Notes under the pieces: model-generated | Databases searched by the model: none | The model's input: the letters and a program-made list of their open reading frames with translations, nothing else | What the model was told of the DNA's origin: nothing | Shown: in pieces, positions 19,620 through 30,680 of the stretch | Layout: the number at the start of each line of letters is the position of its first letter | How positions within the stretch are numbered: the stretch's first letter is position 1 | Assembly (NCBI RefSeq): GCF_900129275.1 | Contig: NZ_FQUX01000001.1 | Coordinates: forward strand, 620,001-684,000 | Origin: Arenibacter palladensis | Lineage (GTDB): Bacteria; Bacteroidota; Bacteroidia; Flavobacteriales; Flavobacteriaceae | Length of the DNA: 64,000 nt | Direction of reading: 5' to 3' | Program-made: the position numbers and the translations under genes

Positions 19620-20480
19620 TTATTCAAAAAGCTGGGCAAAGGTATGTATTTCTTTTAAACGTATTCCCTTGTCCGTTGTTTGTAGGGTACAGATTTGGTT
19701 ATGGGCATCGTGTTCCAAGAACAGATAATAATCGTCTTTGACGGCCTTATCCAAAAAAAGCGCTTTTTCTGAAAGAGTCAATAGCGGCCTTGTATCATAG
19801 CCCATAACATAGGGCAGTGGAATATGGCCAGCGGTGGGGAGTAGGTCCGCTGCAAATACCAGAGTCTTATTCTTATAGTTAATATGGGGTATCATCTGTT
19901 TTTCCGTATGTCCGTCCACAAACAAAATTCCAAAATCCAATTCCGATTTTTCCGCGAAAGGGTTTCCCGTTCTTTCAACAAACCGCAACTGCCCACTTTC
20001 CTGCATGGGTATCAGGTTTTCTGTTAAAAAGGAGGCTTTTTCCCGAGCATTTGGTTCCGTGGCCCATTGCCAATGGGCTTCGTTGGTCCAAAAAACGGCA
20101 TTTTTAAAAGCGGGTTCGTAACCGGTTCTATCCTTGTTCCATTGTATGCTTCCCCCACAATGGTCAAAATGCAAATGGGTCAGGAAAACATCTGTAATAT
20201 CATCCCTGTGAAAGCCATATTTTTTTAGGGATTTATCCAAGGATTGGTCTCCCCACCTATAGTAATACCCAAAGAATTTATCGGATTGTTTATTGCCCAT
20301 CCCGGTATCTATCAAGGTAAGTCGGTCGCCATTCTCAATTAATAGACACCTTGCGGCCATATCTATCATATTATTTGAATCTGCCGGATTGGTCCTGTTC
20401 CATATTGATTTTGGTACCACACCGAACATGGCCCCTCCATCCAACTTAAAATTTCCAGATTCAATAGGGTATAATTTCAT
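19620..20480 (-). CDS. MBL-fold metallo-hydrolase
   Basis: Metallo-beta-lactamase-fold hydrolase with the HxHxDH zinc motif as THLHFDHCGG (about residues 102-111) and later His in FVDGHTEKQMIPH and FLEHDAH. The substrate is unclear; lactonase-like and general hydrolase members share these features. I start at the ATG at 20480 (MKLYPIESGNFKLDGGAMFG) rather than the longer frame from 20507, because the family begins with this strand. It is followed leftwards by the S8 gene after 114 bases and preceded by the KefB-like antiporter gene, which ends at 20597. Confidence 0.88.
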   Translation of the reverse strand: MKLYPIESGNFKLDGGAMFGVVPKSIWNRTNPADSNNMIDMAARCLLIENGDRLTLIDTGMGNKQSDKFFGYYYRWGDQSLDKSLKKYGFHRDDITDVFLTHLHFDHCGGSIQWNKDRTGYEPAFKNAVFWTNEAHWQWATEPNAREKASFLTENLIPMQESGQLRFVERTGNPFAEKSELDFGILFVDGHTEKQMIPHINYKNKTLVFAADLLPTAGHIPLPYVMGYDTRPLLTLSEKALFLDKAVKDDYYLFLEHDAHNQICTLQTTDKGIRLKEIHTFAQLFE

Positions 20481-20596
20481 AGATAACCTAGTGTATAGAC
20501 GGTGCAAATTAACAAAAGCACCAAGGATATTTCTTGAAACTTGATTTTATTAGTGGTTTTTTAACACTTTATCAGCATTTTATCATTGGTGTTTGG

Positions 20597-22378
20597 CTAT
20601 TGAAGGTAAACAACACTTTCCTTGGACTTTATAATGTCCTTATAATGAAATGGTCGTTTTTGGCCATTTTCATCGAGAATTAAAATGGGTAGGATGTCCT
20701 TATTTTTGGCATTGTTTTTAAACCAATTTCTGGTGGAGATTTCCTTTTCTATCTTTTCTGTCCTTTGCTCAAAATTGTTCGTGGTTATTTTGTAGGACCA
20801 AGGCACCATATCTGTTTTGTTGGCAAACAGGGAAGAGGCATCCATGTGTTCCAATAGATTTAGTCCTACCCCATTTTCAACCGGGGAGACCAGTACTATT
20901 CTGTTTGGGATGTAAAAGGAGTTATAGGCCAATTGTGCGGAAAGAAGATTAATCTCGCTATTGCCCGTTAGTGCTATAAAGGTATTTTTATTTAAGGCGT
21001 TCGCCTCTTCAAACGCGTCCTCCCTAAGTCCGTTTCCATAGATTGCCTTTAAGCCCTGTGCCTTGGCTTCGTTTACCAAATCCTTATTGTAGTCTATTAG
21101 GATAACTTCGTTTTGTTCGGCTAGTTGCTTGGCAATATAAAGCCCCAAAGGATTTGCGCCAAGTATCAGGTAACCATTACGAGCGTCCTGTTTTACCAGC
21201 TCCCCGAGCTTTTTGAGCCAATTGGTGGTCCAAGTTAGGAACACTGGTACCGTAAGGGTGGTAGAAATGGCCATAAACACCAATATTGAAAAAATTTCCT
21301 GTGAAATAATGTTCATCTGAAGGCCTATTCCTGCAATAATTATTTCTACGGCCCCTCTTCCGTTCATACCGGTACCAATAGTAAACCCTTCCCGCCAACC
21401 GTATCCGCTGGGCAGATAAAAAAGTGTGGTTCCCAATATCTTTCCTACAACGGCACCTACAATGACACATATCAGAAGGGCCAGGTCTGTTTGAAAGACA
21501 TCCAAAGTAACATGAAAGCCGGCTGTAACAAAAAAAATGGGCGCTAGAAAACCTATGGAGATATCATGAAAGACAGCTGAAACATCTTTGAGAATCTGTC
21601 TGGAAAAAACACTATCCCTAATAAAGAGTCCGGCCATAAAACTTCCCAAAATACCATGAAGTCCGGCAAGTTCGGCCAACTCAGAAAAACCAAGCACCAT
21701 TATGATTAAAATGGTAACGAGTACTGTCCGGCTTGTTAGCTTGGCCTTTGTGAGCAATTTACCCAAAAGCGGAAATAAATAGATGCCGATTAACATGGCA
21801 ATGCAGAAAAAAAGGATTGCTTTCCCTGCCACCAATGCGAGCCCTGCGGTATCAATACTTCCAGCTTCTACATAACCTATAATTCCAGCAAAAATAATAA
21901 GCGCCAAGGTGTCCGATATCAGGGCTCCCGCCATAAGCACATAAGCAATTCGCGTATCCAGAAGTTTAAGGTCTACAAGAATTCTACTCTTGGTGGCCAA
22001 GGAAGTGACCCCAACAGCAATCCCAACAAAGAGTCCGGCAATATGGGTTCCCCCAAAATGTAAAATGGTGTAATAACCAAGCCCAAAAGGAACAACGAAT
22101 CCACCAATGGCAGCAAGCAGGCCTGCCCATGAGGCTTTCCCCAGATCCTTAAAGTTAATTTCCATGCCAATATAGGCCATGAGGAAAAGAATCCCCACTT
22201 CCGCCAAAATGTCGAGGTCAGTCGAGGTTTCCAATACGGCCAACAAGGCAGGGCCCAAAATTATTCCAATCAAAAGTTCCCCCAAAATGGCGGGGAAACC
22301 CATACGTTTGGCCAGAATCCCCCCAAGCCAGGCAGCGGCCAATACCATCAACAGGTTTACTATATTCAGTTCTACCAT
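20597..22378 (-). CDS. CPA2-type cation:proton antiporter with TrkA-N domain
   Basis: Monovalent cation/proton antiporter of the KefB/KefC type. Residues 1 to about 390 contain 12-13 membrane segments with the family's GILFLMAYIGMEINFKDL and conserved Asp-containing middle helices. About 400-520 is a TrkA-N nucleotide-binding domain starting at GYLILGANPLGLYIAKQL with the Rossmann glycines, which would gate transport in response to NAD(H) or a similar ligand. Length is 593. The gene diverges from the CPA1-type antiporter gene, with 190 bases between their starts, so one shared control region could set cation and pH homeostasis. Confidence 0.92.
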   Translation of the reverse strand: MVELNIVNLLMVLAAAWLGGILAKRMGFPAILGELLIGIILGPALLAVLETSTDLDILAEVGILFLMAYIGMEINFKDLGKASWAGLLAAIGGFVVPFGLGYYTILHFGGTHIAGLFVGIAVGVTSLATKSRILVDLKLLDTRIAYVLMAGALISDTLALIIFAGIIGYVEAGSIDTAGLALVAGKAILFFCIAMLIGIYLFPLLGKLLTKAKLTSRTVLVTILIIMVLGFSELAELAGLHGILGSFMAGLFIRDSVFSRQILKDVSAVFHDISIGFLAPIFFVTAGFHVTLDVFQTDLALLICVIVGAVVGKILGTTLFYLPSGYGWREGFTIGTGMNGRGAVEIIIAGIGLQMNIISQEIFSILVFMAISTTLTVPVFLTWTTNWLKKLGELVKQDARNGYLILGANPLGLYIAKQLAEQNEVILIDYNKDLVNEAKAQGLKAIYGNGLREDAFEEANALNKNTFIALTGNSEINLLSAQLAYNSFYIPNRIVLVSPVENGVGLNLLEHMDASSLFANKTDMVPWSYKITTNNFEQRTEKIEKEISTRNWFKNNAKNKDILPILILDENGQKRPFHYKDIIKSKESVVYLQ

Positions 22379-22568
22379 AGTAGTAATTTATTGGAGGGAA
22401 AACCGATGATAAAATACCTAAAAATTGGTTAATCCCAAAGAAACTGGAAACTTTATATTATTGTCCCTAAAAGTTGGTGCTTTTGACCTATTCCCTGTAA
22501 TGAATTGCCTTTTCCAAATAGGGAAAATTGGCAATTTTTAATCGGGAGCCAAGGTTTTTTTACCATAG

Positions 22569-24464
22569 ATGGATTTTTTCTATATTAAAACTTATCTTGC
22601 TTCAAATTTTCTTATGGTAGAACTAGCGGGAATAATTGTTCTTGGTATCATTGCACAATGGGTGGCATGGCGCTTTAAATTACCGGCCATTTTGCCCCTA
22701 ATTCTTATAGGTTTATTGGTAGGACCTATATCTACTTTGTTTACGGAGGACGGTACCAAATTAATAAGACCCATTTGGAATAAGACCGAAGGTTTGTTTC
22801 TGGGGGAGAGCCTATACCATTTTGTGTCCTTGGCCATAGGTGTAATACTATTTGAGGGCGGACTTACCCTGAAACGTTCCGAGGTAACTAGAGTAGGCCC
22901 GGTGATTACCAAGTTGATTACCTTGGGTAGTGCAGTTACCTTTTTTTTAGCAGGTACAGCTGCACATTTTATATTTGATTTACCTTGGCAAATCTCCTTT
23001 TTGTTCTCGGCGCTCATAATTGTTACAGGACCAACGGTGATTACCCCTATTCTTAGAAATATTCCTTTGAAAAAAGATCTATCGGCGGTATTGAAATGGG
23101 AAGGTATTTTGATAGATCCCATTGGTGCCCTTGTAGCGGTATTGGTCTTTGAGTTTATCAGTATCGGGGAGGGGACAGGCTATACCCAGACCGGTCTTTT
23201 GGAGTTTGTAAAGGTGTTGTTACTAGGGTTTACCTTTGGTTTCTCCTTTGCACATGCCCTGACCTTGGCTATTAAAAAAAATTACGTACCCCATTATTTG
23301 TTAAATGTGGTATCCTTGTCCGTTGTGCTTTCGGTTTTTGTTATTTCCGAGCTTTTCGCACATGAATCCGGGCTACTCGCCGTGGTGGTCATGGGTATGG
23401 TCATGGGGAATACACAACTGCCCAATATTAAGGAGCTGCTCTATTTTAAGGAGTCGCTTAGCATACTTTTGATTTCTATGCTTTTCATTTTGCTTTCGGC
23501 AAGTATGAATTTACCCGAACTGGAACTGTTGTACAGCCCTAATACGCTTATACTTTTTGCTATTGTAGTTTTTGTGGTAAGACCTTTGGGGGTGTTTTTG
23601 AGCACCATGCGTTCCAATCTTAATTTTAGGGAAAAATTGTTTATAAGCTGGGTTGGTCCCAGGGGGATTGTTGCTGCAGGGATTGCCTCATTATTTGGTT
23701 CCAAATTAATCTTGCGAGGGGAACCTGGAGCGGAATATATTACTCCACTGGTATTTATGATCGTTTTGGGAACCGTACTTCTCAATGCATCAACCGCAAG
23801 GTTCATGGCCAAATTGCTCGGGGTATTCTTGGAAAAGTCCGAAGGCATTCTCATTATAGGTGCTTCCAAGGTGCCTAGATTAATAGCCAGTTATCTTAAG
23901 AAGAATAATAGGCACGTGGTATTGATAGACAATAACCAAAACAATATAGAAAAGGCTAAAAACCTTGGGCTCGAGGCCTTTGTGGCCAATATCTATTCCG
24001 ATGCCCTAACGGACAATATAGAATTGAACGATGTTGGATATTTAATGGCATTGACGGGTAACTCGGACATCAACGAATACGCTATTGAAACCTTTAAGAA
24101 GGAATTCGGGGAACAGGGTTCATTTAGACTAGTGAATTCGGATGAAATGAACGACCCTGAAAATAATCCAATGGAAGGTCTTTTTTCCCATACCGATGAC
24201 TTTATTACCCTGACCGAAGCCGCTAGAAGCAATCCTGTAATTCATGAAATAGAATTAAAGAGCAAGGAACATTATGAGGGCCTTATAGAAATTACCAAAG
24301 CGGATAAGGATATTGTTCCAATTTTTATAAAGACCTTGGACGGGGATTTAAAAATTATTTCTTCCTTTAGTAAAAATTTTGAGGATATTAAGGAAGGCAG
24401 TAAGTTGGTGTATCTTGGAAAGTTATTGGAGGCTGACAAGCATGATAAGAAACAGAAAATTTAA
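22569..24464 (+). CDS. CPA1-type Na+(K+)/H+ antiporter with TrkA-N domain
   Basis: Sodium/proton or potassium/proton antiporter. Twelve or so membrane segments fill residues 15-405, including LAIGVILFEGGLTLKRSEV, which is the NhaP/CPA1 signature, and FISWVGPRGIVAAGIASLF with the conserved Arg-Gly. The C-terminal part starts with ILIIGASKVPRLIASYLKKN (about 420), a TrkA-N Rossmann domain, and continues with a RCK/TrkA-C-like end. Length is 631. It is divergent from the CPA2 gene on the other side and is followed by the sodium:solute symporter 110 bases later, with which it may share Na+ cycling. Confidence 0.93.
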   Translation: MDFFYIKTYLASNFLMVELAGIIVLGIIAQWVAWRFKLPAILPLILIGLLVGPISTLFTEDGTKLIRPIWNKTEGLFLGESLYHFVSLAIGVILFEGGLTLKRSEVTRVGPVITKLITLGSAVTFFLAGTAAHFIFDLPWQISFLFSALIIVTGPTVITPILRNIPLKKDLSAVLKWEGILIDPIGALVAVLVFEFISIGEGTGYTQTGLLEFVKVLLLGFTFGFSFAHALTLAIKKNYVPHYLLNVVSLSVVLSVFVISELFAHESGLLAVVVMGMVMGNTQLPNIKELLYFKESLSILLISMLFILLSASMNLPELELLYSPNTLILFAIVVFVVRPLGVFLSTMRSNLNFREKLFISWVGPRGIVAAGIASLFGSKLILRGEPGAEYITPLVFMIVLGTVLLNASTARFMAKLLGVFLEKSEGILIIGASKVPRLIASYLKKNNRHVVLIDNNQNNIEKAKNLGLEAFVANIYSDALTDNIELNDVGYLMALTGNSDINEYAIETFKKEFGEQGSFRLVNSDEMNDPENNPMEGLFSHTDDFITLTEAARSNPVIHEIELKSKEHYEGLIEITKADKDIVPIFIKTLDGDLKIISSFSKNFEDIKEGSKLVYLGKLLEADKHDKKQKI

Positions 24465-24574
24465 GTGGCCAGTTACAATACATGGGCGTGTAGCCCATAT
24501 GGCCTTTCCAAAAATAATTGTTGAATAATACCAAATAGAAAGAATACTTTAAGTTATAATTTAATCCAGCTGCA

Positions 24575-26047
24575 TTGAATCCACTTCTAGTTTTAGCGAT
24601 CATTTCCATTTATTTTGTTTTGTTAATGACCATTTCGTATTTCACTTCAAAGAATAGAAGTGACGAGTCTTACTTTACGGGGGACCGGCAATCGCCTTGG
24701 TTTTTGGTGGCCTTTGGAATGGTGGGGGCAGGGCTTTCAGGAGTAACCTTTGTATCCCTTCCAGGGATGGTAGGCAATAACAATTTCTATTTCTACCAAT
24801 TTATTCTTGGGAATGTTGTGGGCTATCTCTTCATTACCTTTGTGCTGATTCCATTGTACTACAGATTAAGGCTGGTATCCATTTATGGTTATTTGGATCA
24901 GAGATATGGCGTAAAGACGTATAAGACTGGGTCGCTGTTCTTTTTAGTGTCACAATCCTTTGGGGCAGCCTTGCGGTTACTGTTGGCCTCAAAAATTCTT
25001 CAATTTGCCTTATTTGATCAACTCAATATTCCGTTTCCCATAACGGTAATCATCATCTTGCTGTTGGTTTGGTTGTACACCAATAAGTCTGGAATAAAGA
25101 CCATTGTTTGGACAGATACCTTACAGACGACCTTCTTGGTATTGGGCGCCATAATTACGATTTATACCATTACTTCCTCCTTAAATCTATCGTTTTCAGG
25201 AGCCATTCAACAGGTTACGGAACATAAGTATTTTGAAGTTTTCAATTGGGAAAACAAATCGAGCAATAATTTTTTCAAACAGTTTATTGCTGGTATTCTT
25301 GTGGCCATCGCCATGATAGGATTGGATCAGAACATGATGCAAAAAACATTGACCTGTAAGAATCAATGGGACGCACAAAAGAATACTTTGACCTACAGTT
25401 TAATTTTGGCCATCACCCAATTCTTGTTTTTGGGGTTGGGAATCCTATTATATATATATGCGGAGAATAATGGTATCACGTTGGCCGTAGGCGAAAATGG
25501 AGCACTTTTGGATACCGATAACCTGTTTCCCGATTTGGCATTGAACCACCTTGGTGTTTTTGCCGGGATCAGTTTTTTGCTGGGAATCATTGCGGCATCA
25601 TTTTCCAGTGTGGATTCGTCCCTTACTGCGCTAACCACTTCCTTTACCTATGATTTTCTGGATATCTCACATAAATCCAGTGCTGATAAAAAAAGGCTTA
25701 AAAACTGGGTTCTACTTGGGTTTTCAGGGGTATTGTTTTTAATAATAATGCTCTTTGCAAACAGCAGGGGAGATGTGGTATCGCTTATATTCAAAGTAGC
25801 CGGGTATACCTATGGCCCGTTATTGGGCCTTTATATGTTGGGGATGTTTACCAAAGTTGCCGTTAAGGATAAATGGGTACCCTTCATTTGTGTGTTGGCT
25901 CCGGTACTTACCTATTTATTGAGTATCTACTTTGCCCAATCCTTTAATTTCGATTTTGGATTTATCAATATAGCGGTCAATGCCGGACTTACCATATTGG
26001 GATTGTTATTGGTAAAACGCAAGGGAGAAACCGCCAAATCCCAATAG
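24575..26047 (+). CDS. Sodium:solute symporter (SSS family)
   Basis: Na+-coupled solute transporter with about 13 membrane segments and the SSS features SYFTGDRQSPWFLVAFGMVGAG (TM2 region) and RYGVKTYKTGSLFFLVSQ. The start is a TTG; there is no in-frame ATG before the first membrane segment, and the codon gives MNPLLVLAIISIYF, so the TTG is well supported. The last segments read FDFGFINIAVNAGLTILGLL. The substrate is unknown; Bacteroidota members of this branch are usually called by family only. It lies after the CPA1 antiporter gene in the same direction and converges on lepA, 109 bases from its stop. Confidence 0.92.
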   Translation: MNPLLVLAIISIYFVLLMTISYFTSKNRSDESYFTGDRQSPWFLVAFGMVGAGLSGVTFVSLPGMVGNNNFYFYQFILGNVVGYLFITFVLIPLYYRLRLVSIYGYLDQRYGVKTYKTGSLFFLVSQSFGAALRLLLASKILQFALFDQLNIPFPITVIIILLLVWLYTNKSGIKTIVWTDTLQTTFLVLGAIITIYTITSSLNLSFSGAIQQVTEHKYFEVFNWENKSSNNFFKQFIAGILVAIAMIGLDQNMMQKTLTCKNQWDAQKNTLTYSLILAITQFLFLGLGILLYIYAENNGITLAVGENGALLDTDNLFPDLALNHLGVFAGISFLLGIIAASFSSVDSSLTALTTSFTYDFLDISHKSSADKKRLKNWVLLGFSGVLFLIIMLFANSRGDVVSLIFKVAGYTYGPLLGLYMLGMFTKVAVKDKWVPFICVLAPVLTYLLSIYFAQSFNFDFGFINIAVNAGLTILGLLLVKRKGETAKSQ

Positions 26048-26156
26048 GATAGAATTCTATTGGGAAATCCTTCAAATATAAAATCTATATGCAATTATTG
26101 GCAAGGTGATGCCAATAGAATAATCTTGGGCAATATTCCAGTCCTAAATATTCTGA

Positions 26157-27953
26157 TTAGTCGTTTAGTTTAAGCACCGCCATAAATGCCTGCTGGGGTA
26201 TTTCTACGTTTCCAACTTGGCGCATACGTTTTTTACCCTTCTTCTGCTTTTCCAACAATTTTCTCTTTCGCGAGATATCACCACCATAACATTTGGCGGT
26301 AACATCCTTTCTTAAGGCCTTAATGGTTTCCCTGGAAATTATTTTGGCCCCGATCGCAGCTTGGATGGGAATATCAAATTGTTGCCTTGGAATCAGTTCG
26401 CGTAGCTTCTCGCACATTTTTTTTCCAATATTGGCAGCGTTGTCGGCATGTATTAAAGCGGACAAGGCATCAACAGGTTGTGCGTTTAGCAATATATCTA
26501 CCCTTACCAATTTGGAGGTGCGCATACCTATAGGTGCATAATCAAAGGAGGCATATCCTTTGGAAACCGTTTTTAACCTATCGTAAAAGTCGAATACAAT
26601 TTCTGCCAGCGGCATATCAAAATTCAATTCTACCCTTTCCGTGGTCAAATAGGTCTGGTTGGTAATCTGCCCTCTTTTATCTATACATAAGGACATAACG
26701 TTACCAACAAAATCGGCCTTTGTTATAATCGTTGCCTTAATGTATGGCTCCTCTACGTGATCTAAAGTTGATGGATCCGGTAGATCGGATGGATTATTGA
26801 CGATAATAGGTACATCTGGATTCTTGCGGGTAAAGGCATGGTAACTAACGTTGGGTACGGTGGTGATTACCGTCATATCGAACTCCCGCTCCAAACGCTC
26901 CTGAATGATTTCCATGTGCAGCATTCCAAGGAAACCGCAACGAAAACCAAATCCAAGTGCTGCACTGCTTTCTGGTGTAAAGACCAAAGAGGCATCATTT
27001 AGCTGCAATTTTTCCATGGAGGAACGCAGTTCTTCATAATCTTCCGTATCCACCGGATAAATACCGGCAAATACCATTGGCTTAACATCCTCAAATCCTC
27101 CGATAGGATTTTTGGTTGGGCTTGCCGCATCAGTAATGGTGTCCCCTACTTTTACTTCCCTAGCATCCTTTATACCAGTAATAAGATAGCCAACATCTCC
27201 GGCCTTTATACTTTGCTTTGGATGTTGCACCAATTTTAGGGTTCCCACCTCATCCGCGTAATAGTTTTTGTCCGTGGCTACAAATTTTATTTTTTGACCC
27301 TTTTTTATTTCCCCGTTAATAACCCTGAAATAGGTTTCTACCCCTCTAAACGGATTGTAAACGGAATCGAACACCAAAGCCTGTAGGGATTCATCCGGAT
27401 TGCCTTTGGGCGCTGGTATACGTTCTATAATGGCCGTCAAAATTTCTTGGATTCCTAAGCCCGTCTTAGCACTTGCCGGGATAACGTCCTCTGGTTTACA
27501 ACCCAATAAATCAACAATGTCATCGGTAACTTCTTCTGGGTTGGCACTGGGCAGGTCTACTTTATTCAATACAGGAATAATCTCAAGATCGTTTTCCAGA
27601 GCCAAATAAAGATTTGAAATGGTCTGGGCCTGTATACTTTGGGCAGCGTCTACCACCAATAGGGCACCTTCACAGGCTGCTATGGAACGAGATACTTCAT
27701 ATGAAAAATCCACATGTCCCGGAGTATCTATAAGATTGAGTACATATTTCTCGCCATTATACTCATAATCCATTTGAATGGCATGGCTTTTAATGGTAAT
27801 CCCACGCTCGCGTTCAAGATCCATACTATCCAACAGCTGGTCCTGCTTTTCCCGTTCCGTTACCGAACCAGTAAAGTCTAACAACCTATCAGCCAAGGTG
27901 CTCTTGCCGTGATCAATATGTGCAATAATGCAGAAATTCCGTATGTTTTTCAT
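26157..27953 (-). CDS. lepA: Elongation factor 4, ribosomal back-translocase LepA
   Basis: GTPase that acts on ribosomes during initiation and stalled translocation. The G1 motif [14 protein letters not shown], the G2 region ERERGITI, G3 DTPGHVDF and G4 NKVDLP are all present in the first 140 residues. The C-terminal LepA-specific domain ends with [17 protein letters not shown] and [14 protein letters not shown]. The 598-residue length is standard. It stands alone between two convergent or divergent plus-strand genes. Confidence 0.98.
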   Translation of the reverse strand: MKNIRNFCIIAHIDHGKSTLADRLLDFTGSVTEREKQDQLLDSMDLERERGITIKSHAIQMDYEYNGEKYVLNLIDTPGHVDFSYEVSRSIAACEGALLVVDAAQSIQAQTISNLYLALENDLEIIPVLNKVDLPSANPEEVTDDIVDLLGCKPEDVIPASAKTGLGIQEILTAIIERIPAPKGNPDESLQALVFDSVYNPFRGVETYFRVINGEIKKGQKIKFVATDKNYYADEVGTLKLVQHPKQSIKAGDVGYLITGIKDAREVKVGDTITDAASPTKNPIGGFEDVKPMVFAGIYPVDTEDYEELRSSMEKLQLNDASLVFTPESSAALGFGFRCGFLGMLHMEIIQERLEREFDMTVITTVPNVSYHAFTRKNPDVPIIVNNPSDLPDPSTLDHVEEPYIKATIITKADFVGNVMSLCIDKRGQITNQTYLTTERVELNFDMPLAEIVFDFYDRLKTVSKGYASFDYAPIGMRTSKLVRVDILLNAQPVDALSALIHADNAANIGKKMCEKLRELIPRQQFDIPIQAAIGAKIISRETIKALRKDVTAKCYGGDISRKRKLLEKQKKGKKRMRQVGNVEIPQQAFMAVLKLND

Positions 27954-28259
27954 GTATGCCTAATTTACCTGTACTGAATTTGTAATATAAAAATGCGTTT
28001 CAGTATCCCTTTTCCCGTGATCGGCATTTCATTGTAATCCAATGCAGATCAAAGCAACTGCAAAGATAGGCTTTATCCATGATTTTTAAAGTAAAAATCT
28101 CCAGAGTGGTTTTTATGCTGCTACAGGGATATAATTTGGTAGATCATATTAGGGAATTTCTAGTGTTAAATGGACGGTTTGTAGATTTTTACTACAAATT
28201 TTGGAGAAACCATTGTGGGGTGTTAATAAAAAGTTAACTTTAAAAATTTTATAACGGAT
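27954..28259. promoter_or_regulatory. Intergenic region between lepA and the outer-membrane receptor gene
   Basis: This 306-base gap separates divergent genes and so should contain the promoters of both lepA and the receptor gene. AT-rich stretches occur near the receptor start, where TTAATAAAAAGTTAACTTTA precedes the ATG by about 25-45 bases. I do not see a convincing operator, riboswitch or small gene in it. Confidence 0.4.
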
Positions 28260-30680
28260 ATGCCACTGTTTGTGACAATGCTAAAGGTTTCGACCCTATT
28301 CTTTCTCTTAATCTGTATCCCTGCAATGGGTCAAGAATACAAGGTTTCAGGCCATGTTAAGCAAACAGATGGTACTGAGGTGGCTTTTGCAAATATACTG
28401 CTTTACAAGGTATCCGATACCAGTTTTTTTAAAGGAGCCGCATCTGATGAAAAAGGTTTTTTTTCTTTCGACAATATAATCCACAACCAATATTTGATAC
28501 GTGCCAGTTATATAGGGAACCATTCCCCTTATACAATGGTAGAGGTAAACTCCGATCTGGACATAGGTCCGCTCTATATAGACAATAAGGGCCAGGAATT
28601 GAACGAGGTGGTCGTAGTCTCCCAAAAACCATCGTTGGAACAAAAGGTAGATCGGTTGGTCTTTAATATTGAGAACACAGCGCTTTCGGATTCGGATTTA
28701 TGGGATGTTCTTAAGAGTACACCCACTGTATTTGTTATGAACGATGAGATTACGGTGAAAGGGGAAAGAGGGGTTCAGATAATGATAAACGATAAGAAAG
28801 TGAACCTTCCACCGGAGGATATTCTTAATCTTTTAAGTGGCACTTCGGCAAAAGGAGTCGAGTCCATTGAGGTAATAACTACACCGCCGGCGAAATATGA
28901 TGCTGAAGGCGGGACCTTGATCAATATTAAAATGAAGAAGAATTTGGTGGCGGGCTACAATGGTTCCGTTTACAATAGATATAGTCAAGGGGTATTTCCC
29001 CGACAAATGCTAGGAACTAATCATTATTTTAAGGGGAAGAAGCTGGAATTATCTGTTAATTACAGCTTTACTCAGAACAAGATATTGACGAATTATACGG
29101 ATATCACCAATTTTATCGAGGAAGGTGAGATTACGGACACTTGGACTTCAGATCTGGAGGTCATCTATAGAAGTAAGAAGCACAATACCAGTGCTTTTTT
29201 GGATTATGCCATTAATGATAACAACAACCTAAGTTTTTCGGCATTAGCGACCCTTACCCCTTCTTACCTCAGCAGGGATTTTTCAGATACAAAAATACAG
29301 GATGCCAATGGTAGCAATACATCAGGGTTTCTTACATTGAACGATGCCAAATTCGAGTCGATCAACGCGGCTTTTTATCTGGATTATAAGCACAAATTTA
29401 ACGACCAGGGCTCCAATCTGGCAGTGAATTTGCATTATACCCATTATGACTATGATAAAGATCAGGAATTGGAAACCGATTTTTACGATAGTAACAGGGT
29501 CATAGTCGGGGAGAATAATTTTAACACCTTTAATCATCAGCACACCCATTTGTACAGTGTACAGTCAGATTTTGTTTCGCCTTTAGGGGAGAGCGCCAAT
29601 TTTGAGACCGGCATAAAATATGCACTCATAGATTCTGAAAGCTATATAACCCAAGAAGGGTTTGATAGGGAGCAGGAGGGTATAGAACCTACCGAGGACG
29701 GGTTATTTTTGTATGATGAGGGAATTTTAGCCAGTTATGCAAGCGTTGACGCCAAATGGAACAAATGGTCATTGAAATCCGGATTAAGGGCGGAGTATAC
29801 AGAAACCAAAGGGGATTACAGTCATACAGAGGAAAAGATCAAAAATCATTATTTGGAATTTTTTCCAACGTTATTTTTGCAGTTCAACCCCAATAGAAAA
29901 CATAGGTTTGGGTTTAATTATAAAAGAAGTATCATACGACCTAGTTATAGTAAAATAAACCCGATCCAGGTCTTTCAGAGCAATAGTTCCGTAGTAGAAG
30001 GTAATGTAAACCTAAAACCCTCTTTTAAGAATTCGGTAATTTTCTCCTATAGCTATAACAAGGATTACACCTTTGAGCTTTTTTATAGGTACCATAGGGA
30101 TATTATGAGATTGCTGACCTTTCAGGACAATGAAAGTAAATTGTTGCGATTTATTACGAATAATGTGGATAGGGAATTGGCCTATGGGTTGGATTTTATT
30201 TATCGCAAAGATGTTACAAGGTTTTGGGACACCTATTTTCTTTCCTCTTATTTTTATGGTGCAGAGCGTTTTACGGATATTCAATCGCAGAACAAGATAG
30301 ACCAGGGCCTTTGGACCTTGCTGTTACAGTTTAGTAATAACCTGACCTTTTTAGAGGATAGATCCCTGACGGCCAATATAGATTTCTCCTATGTTTCACC
30401 TGTCATCACCGGTAATTCCAGACAGGAATTCTATAACGAATGGGGCATTACACTGAAGAAAAACGTTTGGGGTAAAAAAGGAACCGTCACTATGGGGGTA
30501 ACCGATGTATTTAGGCAATTTAAATTACGGAACACCCGAAAATATGACAATCAATTTAATATCTCCATCTATAAACCTGACGCGAGAATATTTTCGCTTG
30601 GGTTTAGGTATAACTTTGGCAATATGAAGATTAGGGATAACTACAAATCCAAAGACACGGATGAACGGGATAGGCTTTAA
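28260..30680 (+). CDS. Outer-membrane beta-barrel receptor with CarboxypepD_reg-like N-terminus
   Basis: TonB-dependent-receptor-like outer membrane protein of the OMP_b-brl_3 type found across Bacteroidota. A signal peptide (about residues 1-24) is followed by a carboxypeptidase-regulatory-like beta-sandwich (about 27-110, YKVSGHVKQTDGTEVAFANI), a plug-like region (about 115-225, with VQIMINDKKV and IEVITTPPAKYDAEGG) and a barrel to the C-terminus, ending RYNFGNMKIRDNYK. The last residues are charged rather than the usual Phe. Length (806) is normal for the family. Its ligand is unknown; no SusD-like partner lies beside it. Its stop overlaps the small convergent gene on the other strand by 4 bases. 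Confidence 0.9.
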   Translation: MPLFVTMLKVSTLFFLLICIPAMGQEYKVSGHVKQTDGTEVAFANILLYKVSDTSFFKGAASDEKGFFSFDNIIHNQYLIRASYIGNHSPYTMVEVNSDLDIGPLYIDNKGQELNEVVVVSQKPSLEQKVDRLVFNIENTALSDSDLWDVLKSTPTVFVMNDEITVKGERGVQIMINDKKVNLPPEDILNLLSGTSAKGVESIEVITTPPAKYDAEGGTLINIKMKKNLVAGYNGSVYNRYSQGVFPRQMLGTNHYFKGKKLELSVNYSFTQNKILTNYTDITNFIEEGEITDTWTSDLEVIYRSKKHNTSAFLDYAINDNNNLSFSALATLTPSYLSRDFSDTKIQDANGSNTSGFLTLNDAKFESINAAFYLDYKHKFNDQGSNLAVNLHYTHYDYDKDQELETDFYDSNRVIVGENNFNTFNHQHTHLYSVQSDFVSPLGESANFETGIKYALIDSESYITQEGFDREQEGIEPTEDGLFLYDEGILASYASVDAKWNKWSLKSGLRAEYTETKGDYSHTEEKIKNHYLEFFPTLFLQFNPNRKHRFGFNYKRSIIRPSYSKINPIQVFQSNSSVVEGNVNLKPSFKNSVIFSYSYNKDYTFELFYRYHRDIMRLLTFQDNESKLLRFITNNVDRELAYGLDFIYRKDVTRFWDTYFLSSYFYGAERFTDIQSQNKIDQGLWTLLLQFSNNLTFLEDRSLTANIDFSYVSPVITGNSRQEFYNEWGITLKKNVWGKKGTVTMGVTDVFRQFKLRNTRKYDNQFNISIYKPDARIFSLGFRYNFGNMKIRDNYKSKDTDERDRL

